A stretch of DNA of 21,813 nucleotides, from positions 1 to 21,813 of IMG/VR virus record IMGVR_UViG_3300032046_000246. One strand, given 5' to 3'. Shown here one piece after another: positions 1 to 5,067 of this stretch. The DNA comes from a virus. Numbering within the stretch: the first letter of the stretch is position 1; each line of letters starts with the position of its first letter. The notes below the pieces were generated by a model. The model made no database searches and was not told the DNA's origin. It saw nothing but the letters and a program-made list of their open reading frames with translations. The position numbers and the translations under genes are program-made.

Positions 1-44
1 TCAATCGCGCTTCGATTAAGAAGGGGCAGAGGGGGTGGGACGGA

Positions 45-58
45 TGTCCGTTGTTGTA
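45..58 (-). repeat. Inverted copy of the ACGGACA element (possible terminal transposase site)
   Basis: Read on the - strand this is TACAACAACGGACA, closely matching the copies at 236-268 but in the opposite orientation. On the + strand it starts with TG, the usual terminal dinucleotide of Mu-family ends, so base 45 is a possible left terminus. It also forms part of a near-palindrome at 40-51. The role is inferred. Confidence 0.4.
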
Positions 59-235
59 AAGGTAAAAGGGGGAAAGGGATGCGGGGGAAGAAGGGGTTGG
101 AAGGTGTTGGGAAAGTTGAGGGGCTTCTGTGGGTTTTGTGAAGGGCGATTAAAAAGACTTAGAACGGTCAGGAAAGGGGGCTGCGGGCGCGTAGAGTAAG
201 AGGGAGGGAAGAGAGGCGGCCGGGGCGGGGAGGGG

Positions 236-268
236 TACAACGGACACACAACGGACAAGTGACGGACA
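236..268 (+). repeat. Three tandem 11-bp repeats (iteron-like, possible transposase-binding sites)
   Basis: Three contiguous 11-bp units, TACAACGGACA, CACAACGGACA and AGTGACGGACA, occupy 236-246, 247-257 and 258-268. All end in ACGGACA. The 11-bp period places each copy on the same face of the helix, as expected for cooperative protein binding. An inverted copy lies about 180 bp to the left. Position at the outer end of the early operon suggests transposase end-binding sites; binding sites for the HTH regulator encoded at 558-1142 are an alternative. Confidence 0.55.
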
Positions 269-294
269 TGGGGAGGGGAACTATACAAACGCTT

Positions 295-582
295 TCAGGG
301 CGAAGTGGCGGGGGTGACAGATATGGTAGGGGGCGGGGCGAGAGGGGGTTGCGGAAGGGTGGGGCGGGGCGCCGGCGCGGGTTGGGGTTCAGGGTCAGCC
401 TCGACGACTCCGGCGTGGGCAGCGAAGACGGCAGTGCAGGCGCAGGCGAAACAGGAGAGAACGGTGATCTTGTCGCCCGGCTGGGTCACGGCGTAGGAGG
501 CAGCATTCTCGCAGTCCGACGTTGCACAGAACATCGTCTCCGCCTCCAGCGGCACGGCTACTCTTCCGGCTTCTGCATACAT
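295..582 (-). CDS. Small Cys-rich protein with proline-rich tail, hypothetical
   Basis: A 95-residue protein and the last gene of the leftward early operon. I chose the ATG at 582 because it has an AAAGGA ribosome site about 8 bases upstream and overlaps the previous gene by 25 bp; the longer frame upstream is not needed. Cysteines occur as FCATSDC near residues 18-24 and as CFACAC near 44-49, a spacing that could bind one zinc ion. The C-terminal third is almost all Pro/Ala (PEPQPAPAPRPTLPQPPLAP) and lies opposite the G-rich + strand, so it may be a low-complexity extension. No family is recognised. Confidence 0.55.
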   Translation of the reverse strand: MYAEAGRVAVPLEAETMFCATSDCENAASYAVTQPGDKITVLSCFACACTAVFAAHAGVVEADPEPQPAPAPRPTLPQPPLAPPPTISVTPATSP

Positions 583-1142
583 CGGATCATCCTTTCCACG
601 TGCTCCGGCTTCAAGCAGATATGGCCAGTCTCGTAGTTCGAATAGGTGCCCAGGGTCAAGCCACATCGCTGGCCCGCCACCTTTAGAGTTAGCCCAGCAT
701 CCTGGCGCACGCGTCGGAGTTTCTCGCCGATCTCTCCGCGGGCGGTCTCCCGTTTGATGCCCATGATCTCATCCACCGCCTCACACCAGGCCAGCCACGT
801 GCCGTGGTGCTTGATGCCTCGCGCCATCCAAGACCGCACCCGCGAGGGCGGGACGCGCAGCGCCTTTGCGAGTTTCCAGATGGCCGCTGCCTCCGGGATT
901 TGCAAGGTCACCGATACCGCCTGGACCCCGTGATGCACAAGCGTCTGCCGGAGGCCCACGACGTCGAGGGGCCCCCTCGGGATGTGCCTGTGGAACTCCT
1001 CCGCCAGAGTGGTTGCCTGGCCCTTGGCCCACGCTTTTTGATAGAGGGCGTGGCTGGGATTCGCGACGGTTCCGGGCGAACAGCCCCGCACTGTCCCCCG
1101 CCCGTTGCGGAGCATCGTCTGAAGGATGTTCTCGCTCAGCAT
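558..1142 (-). CDS. XRE-type helix-turn-helix regulator (Mor-position candidate)
   Basis: A 194-residue protein. The C-terminal part, roughly residues 135-190, is a Cro/C1-type HTH: a helix starting GEKLRRVRQDAGLTL, then a turn and recognition helix around CGLTLGTYSNYETG. A separate helical segment near residues 88-130 (IWKLAKALRVPPSRVRSWMARG) looks like a second HTH. The ATG at 1142 follows a GAGGAGGG site that overlaps the stop of the upstream gene, which suggests translational coupling. In Mu the gene after gemA is mor, the middle/late activator; this gene holds a similar place at the end of the early operon but shows no Mor-family signature that I can see. It may therefore control late transcription, or it could be a repressor. 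Confidence 0.75.
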   Translation of the reverse strand: MLSENILQTMLRNGRGTVRGCSPGTVANPSHALYQKAWAKGQATTLAEEFHRHIPRGPLDVVGLRQTLVHHGVQAVSVTLQIPEAAAIWKLAKALRVPPSRVRSWMARGIKHHGTWLAWCEAVDEIMGIKRETARGEIGEKLRRVRQDAGLTLKVAGQRCGLTLGTYSNYETGHICLKPEHVERMIRCMQKPEE

Positions 1143-1157
1143 GCTCGTCGTCCCTCC

Positions 1158-1325
1158 TCAATCCACTGTCGGCCGGATCAGGACCCAGCCGACCGCGCCG
1201 CCGGCGATCAGGCCGATCAGGATGCCTTCCCACTCAAGCCGGCCGGGATCCATAAACGCGCCGCAGACGACGCCCATCGCAGTGAACCCACACCAGGCCA
1301 GCCACCGGATCGTTCTCTCGCTCAT
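1158..1325 (-). CDS. Tiny two-helix membrane protein
   Basis: A 55-residue frame starting MSERTIRWLAWCGFTAMGVV and ending WVLIRPTVD. It has two hydrophobic stretches, residues 7-25 and 34-51, separated by a short charged loop (MDPGRLEWEG). A near-perfect ribosome site, AAGGAGGTGAGGGG, directly precedes the ATG at 1325. Its stop codon overlaps the ribosome site of the HTH gene downstream. Topology with both ends on the same side fits a small holin-like or host-membrane-modifying protein, but no lysin lies nearby and the early position argues against a standard holin. Function unknown. Confidence 0.72.
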   Translation of the reverse strand: MSERTIRWLAWCGFTAMGVVCGAFMDPGRLEWEGILIGLIAGGAVGWVLIRPTVD

Positions 1326-1348
1326 CCCCTCACCTCCTTACCTTGGCT

Positions 1349-1480
1349 TCATCTACCCCAGAGAATCCCGATAGCGGCCGCCCCACACAGAACAATCCAG
1401 GTGAGAATGGCCGCGTAGAAGACGCCAAGCGCGCAGCCCTTCGTTATCGCCCACAGAGTTTCCTTCAGTTCCACTTTCAT
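1349..1480 (-). CDS. 43-residue single-span membrane protein
   Basis: A 43-residue frame starting MKVELKETLWAITKGC. A hydrophobic segment from about residue 17 to 40 (LGVFYAAILTWIVLCGAAAI) makes one membrane span, after a charged amphipathic N-terminus. A GGAGGTGAAGGG ribosome site precedes the ATG. The start overlaps the gemA stop as ATGA (1477-1480), which marks it as a coupled operon member. With the gene at 1158-1325 it makes a pair of micro-membrane proteins between gemA and the HTH regulator. Function unknown. Confidence 0.7.
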   Translation of the reverse strand: MKVELKETLWAITKGCALGVFYAAILTWIVLCGAAAIGILWGR

Positions 1481-2049
1481 CCCTTCACCTCCGTTCGTGA
1501 CTGCTCGCTTCTCTCTTCGCCGCCCTGCGTAGCGGGCTTCGCAGAGCAGGGCACTACTGACTGCCGTTCCACCGGGTAGTGCTTCGCCATGTTCCTCAAC
1601 CCCACGATCAGCGCGCTGGCCACATCGCGCGGCAGCGCGGTCCACTTTTCCGCAGCGAGATGGCGCTTGATGAGGGTATACTTCGGGTCGGCCAGGAAAT
1701 GCTGGAGGACGTAGGCCAACGGGCCGAGTTCCCGGCCGGCATACCACGCGATCTGATCGCAAAGATCCTCGATCATCTCACATTGGCGGGCCGTGGCGAA
1801 CTCGCCGTCCTCGACCGAGACCTCGGTCGGCTTGTCGGCCTTGAGGCGTGGCCGGCCGGGGCTGACCGTCTGGCCGTTGAGTTGCTGGAGTTCGGCGACG
1901 GCGGCCTTCCAGTCTTTGCGTCCCCAGGTCTTCGTGGATTCCTTCCCAACGCGCGACAGGTTGAACGCGTGCCGGTCCTCCTCGGTCATCGCGAGACCCT
2001 TGACCAGGGCGAAGTAGGCGCGCCGCAGATGTGCAGTCGTGTAGGCCAT
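1477..2049 (-). CDS. gemA: Mu gp16/GemA-like early regulatory protein
   Basis: A 190-residue protein. The first 60 residues carry the hallmark of the Mu gp16 (GemA) family: HLRRAYFALVKGLAMTEEDR followed by a Gly-Lys-Glu-Ser segment and a KDWKAAVAELQQL helix. A second helical block (residues 85-160) ends the family region. In Mu, GemA is an early protein reported to modify host gene expression and DNA topology. From about residue 160 onward the tail (VERQSVVPCSAKPATQGG...) is encoded by a hairpin-type repeat at 1522-1552, so the true conserved protein probably ended near there. The ribosome site (GAGGG) is weak, and a run of TCAGC repeats lies immediately upstream. Confidence 0.85.
   Translation of the reverse strand: MAYTTAHLRRAYFALVKGLAMTEEDRHAFNLSRVGKESTKTWGRKDWKAAVAELQQLNGQTVSPGRPRLKADKPTEVSVEDGEFATARQCEMIEDLCDQIAWYAGRELGPLAYVLQHFLADPKYTLIKRHLAAEKWTALPRDVASALIVGLRNMAKHYPVERQSVVPCSAKPATQGGEERSEQSRTEVKG
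1522..1552. repeat. Hairpin repeat inside the gemA 3' end
   Basis: GCCCTGC at 1522-1528 pairs perfectly with GCAGGGC at 1546-1552 around a 17-base loop containing GGGCTTCGC. Its layout resembles the hairpin at 9031-9058 (GCCCTCC...GGAGGGC with a TTCGC loop). It encodes residues of the GemA C-terminal tail, so it appears to be an intergenic repeat that became coding. Confidence 0.55.
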
Positions 2050-2053
2050 AACG

Positions 2054-2087
2054 TCAGCCCTCAGCGGTCAGCGTTCAGCGGTCAGCC
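2054..2087. repeat. Short TCAGC direct-repeat cluster upstream of gemA
   Basis: TCAGC recurs five times in about 34 bp, mostly spaced by GGT or GT (read on the - strand as GCTGA units). It fills the small gap between the 2082-2339 gene and gemA and covers the usual ribosome-site region of gemA. It looks like a small intergenic repeat rather than a defined operator. Confidence 0.5.
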
Positions 2088-2339
2088 ACGGGAATAATAA
2101 GGAACAGGCAACGGCGCCATCCGTTCCGGGGAATCCGCACGTATGAGTTCGTCCGCCTCAAAATATGCCGAGAGTGACAGAGGCTCTCCATTGAATACGA
2201 CCTCGACCAGTTCCAGATCTTCATGCGTCCGGAACGTGCGGAGAACCCGCGCAGTTAGGCGCCGCCGATGGCGCGCCACGTGGCGCATGAACGAGGGAGC
2301 CAACACCTTCATGCCGGGTCTGACTTCAGCGAATATCAT
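2082..2339 (-). CDS. Small early protein, unknown function
   Basis: An 85-residue protein. I chose the ATG at 2339 because AGGAGAAGG lies just upstream and it overlaps the preceding zinc-ribbon gene by 14 bp; the longer frame lacks such support. It begins MIFAEVRPGMKVLAPSFMRH and continues with a basic stretch (RHRRRLTARVLRTFR), then alternating hydrophobic residues (LELVEVVFNGEPLSLSAYF), which suggests a small beta-barrel. It sits between gemA and the zinc-ribbon gene in the early operon. No family recognised. Confidence 0.6.
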   Translation of the reverse strand: MIFAEVRPGMKVLAPSFMRHVARHRRRLTARVLRTFRTHEDLELVEVVFNGEPLSLSAYFEADELIRADSPERMAPLPVPYYSRG

Positions 2340-2544
2340 CTGCCTTCTCCTGTTCAAGGTTCGTGAGTGTGCAACGGCAGTTGTGGTGCATCGGCGGGGG
2401 AAAGTAGTCGAGGCGGATCCTCCCACATCGCGCGCACCGTAATTGTCGCCACCAATAGGCGATGCCCACGACAACTTCGTCGTGTCCACGGAGGCAGCAC
2501 CACAGGCGCCTAAGTAATTTCTTAATAGTCCTCGCGTTCTTCAT
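2326..2544 (-). CDS. Zinc-ribbon miniprotein (DUF1660-like pattern)
   Basis: A 72-residue protein with a basic N-terminus (MKNARTIKKLLRRLWCCLRG). Metal-ligand candidates are CCLRGH near residues 16-21 and CARCG near 37-41, with a further HHNCRC near 53-58. The first two resemble the small phage zinc-ribbon proteins grouped as DUF1660, although that match is by eye. The ATG at 2544 lies 2 bp after the Gam stop with an AAGGG site inside the end of gam, so it is coupled to it. Probably nucleic-acid or protein binding; function unknown. Confidence 0.6.
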   Translation of the reverse strand: MKNARTIKKLLRRLWCCLRGHDEVVVGIAYWWRQLRCARCGRIRLDYFPPPMHHNCRCTLTNLEQEKADDIR

Positions 2545-2546
2545 GG

Positions 2547-3080
2547 TCAGCCCTTCTTCTCGTGTTCTGCGATCTTGGCCCGTTCGAGTTCGTAGACGAA
2601 CTTCTCGCCGGGGCACTTGAAGATCAGCCCGCACTTGTGGAGCTGCTCCTCTGTCAGCTCGCCAGCCGAGAGGGCGGCCTGGATGGCCTCCTTGTTCACT
2701 TCAAGCCGCGTGCGGACGAGCTGGTCGAGTCCCCGCTTCTGAAGCAGGGCGACCGCCTCATCCTCGGACGTCCCCCTCGGCACCGTGACGCTGCCCCGCA
2801 GCTCCCGGAACCCGACCCAGCCGAAGAGGAGTCCAAGGGTCTTTACACCCTTCTTAAACAGGCTTTTACGGGCGCCCGCGACCTCCTCGCCCAGGGCCTT
2901 CTCAAGCGCCGTGATCTCCCCCACGAGTTCGCCCAGGCGGCCGGCGTAGTTCGCCTTGACTTGCGTGATGTCATGGTTCATCCGGACCTCGATCGCCTCG
3001 AGCTCGAGGCGCCGCCGGCCGATCGCCAGCAGGTGCGCGTTAACGTCCTCCAGGCCAGCTTCTTGTCTTACCTCTGCCAT
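2547..3080 (-). CDS. gam: Host-nuclease inhibitor Gam
   Basis: A 177-residue protein, close to the length of Mu Gam. The N-terminal half is a long coiled coil (residues 8-70, with IGRRRLELEAIEVRMN and GRLGELVGEITALEKALGEE), then the conserved central stretch with LGLLFGWVGFREL. The C-terminal region contains EEQLHKCGLIFKCPGEKFVYEL, close to the usual Gam ending. Gam is a Ku-like dimer that binds double-stranded DNA ends and blocks host exonucleases, protecting the injected or transposing phage DNA. The ATG at 3080 has a good AAGGAG site 5 bases upstream. The preceding gene overlaps its start by 41 bp. Confidence 0.92.
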   Translation of the reverse strand: MAEVRQEAGLEDVNAHLLAIGRRRLELEAIEVRMNHDITQVKANYAGRLGELVGEITALEKALGEEVAGARKSLFKKGVKTLGLLFGWVGFRELRGSVTVPRGTSEDEAVALLQKRGLDQLVRTRLEVNKEAIQAALSAGELTEEQLHKCGLIFKCPGEKFVYELERAKIAEHEKKG

Positions 3081-3291
3081 GGTTGCTCCTTGGGCCGGTT
3101 GGTGTCTTCTTGGCCCTCTTCTGTTCTTGCAGTATTTCTTCGTGTCGTTGCCGGACGATCTTCAAGTCCCGGTCCCGCGCCTCTGCCGCCTTCCTGGCGC
3201 GTGCCATGGAGACGAACTCCTCGACGATGAGGCGCCGCGTGCGGAACTTCGTCTCCTCTATCCGGCGCTTGATGATCTCGTCGTCGTTCAT
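3040..3291 (-). CDS. Small basic helical protein, hypothetical
   Basis: An 83-residue, highly charged protein starting MNDDEIIKRRIEETKFRTRR, followed by long helices rich in Arg, Lys and Glu (ARARKAAEARDRDLKIVRQR) and a basic tail. It is predicted to be mostly coiled coil. The ATG at 3291 lies 7 bp after the stop of the previous gene; the ribosome site (GAGAA) is modest. Its 3' end overlaps gam by 41 bp. The C-terminal 13 residues are in the overlap and may be unconstrained. No family recognised. Confidence 0.55.
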   Translation of the reverse strand: MNDDEIIKRRIEETKFRTRRLIVEEFVSMARARKAAEARDRDLKIVRQRHEEILQEQKRAKKTPTGPRSNHGRGKTRSWPGGR

Positions 3292-3298
3292 GCCGTTC

Positions 3299-3616
3299 TC
3301 ACCGGTGCAAGGGAAGGATGAAGATGCCCCCACCGCCGCCGCCCGCGATGCGCTGTGTGCGTTCACTTTCTGGCGCTGGCGGCGGGAGGACTACGCGAGG
3401 GCTGCGCATCTGCCGAAGCATGATGCCAGTCTTCAGGCCCTTGATCTGGTCTGTCAGATCTCCAAGGCGATGGGCCAATTCACGACGCTTCTTGTGGCTG
3501 TGGTCGCAGAAGTCCGGATGGCAATCTTCGACAAGGTTGAGGAAGTCGCAGATCACCTTCTCCCGCTCCGCTTCCACCTCCTCCAGTCGCACCTGGACGA
3601 TCTCTTCTTCGGTCAC
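3299..3616 (-). CDS. Small coiled-coil protein, hypothetical
   Basis: A 105-residue protein with a GTG start at 3616 after a GAGGAGG site. It opens with an acidic helix (TEEEIVQVRLEEVEAEREKV), followed by a His/Cys-containing segment (DCHPDFCDHSHKKRRELAHR, residues 31-50) that could bind metal, then a helix, and ends with a Pro-rich linker and a run of six glycines. It lies between the winged-helix gene and the small basic gene in the early operon. Function unknown. Confidence 0.58.
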   Translation of the reverse strand: MTEEEIVQVRLEEVEAEREKVICDFLNLVEDCHPDFCDHSHKKRRELAHRLGDLTDQIKGLKTGIMLRQMRSPRVVLPPPAPESERTQRIAGGGGGGIFILPLHR

Positions 3617-3630
3617 GGCATCCTCCTCAA

Positions 3631-4038
3631 CTAATCCTTGAACTGCCGGTTCATCTGGAACAGGAGGCGCTGCGCGAGCGCCATGCCCCGCTCAAGGTTG
3701 CGTGTGTTCGTCGCCATCTGCCGTTCTCCTGCCGTGTCATCCCCGCCGTAGTCGGCCGGCAGGCCTTCCAGGACGTCGCGGCGCAGGACGTAGACCGGCC
3801 GCTTGCGCGGGTCGCCGGGGCGCTTGAGCCAGACGAGGGGGACGGTCTCACCCTGATAGCCCTGGCGGCGGAGATACTCCCGGAGCCGGCTCACGCTGGT
3901 GTGCGGCGCCTCGACGTCGTGAAAGCGCCGGATCTCCCGCGAGGTGCCCCGGCCGCCAAGGAGAACGAGCGCCCGGAGGCAACCCTTGGCATCGGGTTCC
4001 GAATAGTGCATGACGTCTTCTGTCGCCGGGTCACTCAC
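3631..4038 (-). CDS. Winged-helix-like early protein
   Basis: A 135-residue protein. I prefer the GTG at 4038 because it overlaps the B stop codon as GTGA, with GGAAGAG upstream; GTG at 4047 and ATG at 4011 are alternatives. Residues 20-90 look like a winged helix: CLRALVLLGGRGTSREIRRF, then a recognition helix around TSVSRLREYLRRQGY, and a wing with KRPGDPRKRPVYVLRRDVLE. This suggests a DNA-binding regulator acting with the transposition genes. The C-terminus is a separate helix (ERGMALAQRLLFQMNRQFKD). No precise family. Confidence 0.68.
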   Translation of the reverse strand: MSDPATEDVMHYSEPDAKGCLRALVLLGGRGTSREIRRFHDVEAPHTSVSRLREYLRRQGYQGETVPLVWLKRPGDPRKRPVYVLRRDVLEGLPADYGGDDTAGERQMATNTRNLERGMALAQRLLFQMNRQFKD

Positions 4039-4955
4039 GGGGTCCACTCTTCCCAGGGCATGAGGGTATCGTAGGCGCGGCGGATGGTTGCGGGGCTGAT
4101 CTTCTCATGCCCGTTCATGCGCTGCGCGGCGACGATGCAGTTCACGGCCCGGCGCGCTTCGCCATGCGCGCCGTCAATGATGGCCTCGAGGGCCGCCTGG
4201 CTGAGACTGTAAGGGGCCAGGATCCCGGCCAGGTCATCGTCGGAACAGGACGGCAGCCGGACGGCGTGCTTGACGCGTCCGAGGACCTGGCGGATAGTTG
4301 CGCTCTTGCGCGCCCGGAGGCGTTCGAGATAGGCCGGCGTGCCGGCCCACGCCATGCCGATCCCCGCGTCGTCGTGGAGGAGACGGAGGGTTTGGACGAG
4401 CGGCTCGTGGACGTAGTCGATCTCATCCACGACGAGGAGGCGGGGGTGATTGAGAAGCTCGTGACCGACGCACTTCCGGAGGGTGAACAGATCGGAGTGC
4501 ATGGAGAGCTCGAGCCTGGCCGCGAGTTCGCGCAAAACCGCCCAGGGCGTGGCGCCGACGCCGGCGGTGAGAAGGAGGGTATCCGGCTCGGCCTCGCAGT
4601 AGCGGCGGATGCCGACCGACTTGCCGACGCCGGTGGGGCCGAGCAGGAGGACGATCACGCGTTCCATCTGGGCGATGCCGAGGGCGCGGACGACCTCCTC
4701 GACGACGGAGGTCTTCACATAAGGGGGCGGCTGCGGGGCGAGGGAACGGAGGCGCTCCCGCCTCAGATGCCTCCGCATCTGATCTGTGATCCGGGCCACC
4801 CGCCCCGCGTAAGTTTCGCTGTAGACCTGGCTGAGCGTCGCGCCGCTGACGCGCAGGAAGCGGCACTGCTCGGATCGGCTCATGCCGTGCAGATCGGCGA
4901 AGGCCGACCACTCGCGGACAGTCTTTCGTTCTTCGTCAATCCAAAGGTGCGGCAT
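4035..4955 (-). CDS. B: MuB-like AAA+ ATPase, transposition target-DNA activator
   Basis: A 306-residue protein, close to Mu B in length. Residues 15-60 form an N-terminal HTH-like region (EWSAFADLHGMSRSEQCRFL). The AAA+ core has Walker A GPTGVGKS at 106-113, Walker B LLVVDEID at 173-180 with D177 and E178, and a sensor-like AWAGTPAY near 202-209. The C-terminal helical domain (residues 235-300) is typical of this family. MuB forms ATP-dependent filaments on target DNA, stimulates MuA and gives target immunity. It lies downstream of A in the same direction, separated by a 112-bp gap containing three palindromic repeats, which may lower B expression relative to A. The ribosome site is GAGGGG. 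Confidence 0.94.
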   Translation of the reverse strand: MPHLWIDEERKTVREWSAFADLHGMSRSEQCRFLRVSGATLSQVYSETYAGRVARITDQMRRHLRRERLRSLAPQPPPYVKTSVVEEVVRALGIAQMERVIVLLLGPTGVGKSVGIRRYCEAEPDTLLLTAGVGATPWAVLRELAARLELSMHSDLFTLRKCVGHELLNHPRLLVVDEIDYVHEPLVQTLRLLHDDAGIGMAWAGTPAYLERLRARKSATIRQVLGRVKHAVRLPSCSDDDLAGILAPYSLSQAALEAIIDGAHGEARRAVNCIVAAQRMNGHEKISPATIRRAYDTLMPWEEWTP

Positions 4956-4968
4956 TGTTTTCCCCTCT

Positions 4969-5061
4969 CTGTGCGCGGCGGGACGCCGCGCCTACCCAGC
5001 TGTGCGCGGCGGGACGCCGCGCCTACCCAGCTGTGCGCGGCGGGAGGCCGCGCCTACTCAT
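4969..5061. repeat. Three tandem 31-bp palindromic repeats between A and B
   Basis: Units run 4969-4999, 5000-5030 and 5031-5061. The first two are identical; the third differs at a few bases. Each contains GCGCGGCG-GGA-CGCCGCGC, an 8-bp perfect stem with a 3-base loop (one mismatch in the third). On the leftward A-B mRNA this gives three consecutive very stable hairpins. It resembles REP-type intergenic palindromes. A polarity or mRNA-processing role between A and B is possible. Confidence 0.85.
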
Positions 5062-5067
5062 AATTGG

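Larger units (their letters stand above)
1..294. other. Non-coding, G-rich left-end region
   Basis: No supported gene lies here. The + strand is strikingly purine- and G-rich. Four G-runs with short spacers at 68-96, and GGGG runs at 222-235, fit the pattern for G-quadruplex formation. Copies of an ACGGACA element lie at both sides (45-58 and 236-268). The early operon ends just to the right at 295. In Mu-like phages laid out like this one, the region beyond the last early gene is the phage end that the transposase binds, so this is probably at or next to the left end. The exact phage-host junction cannot be fixed without the right end. Confidence 0.5.

Noticed and set aside
16-288. Leftward 90-residue proline-rich frame
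   Set aside because: It is the complement of G-rich low-complexity DNA, has no ribosome site, and covers the repeat array; composition is not protein-like.
4969-5061. Possible CRISPR array
   Set aside because: The 31-bp units are directly adjacent with no spacers, and no cas genes are present.
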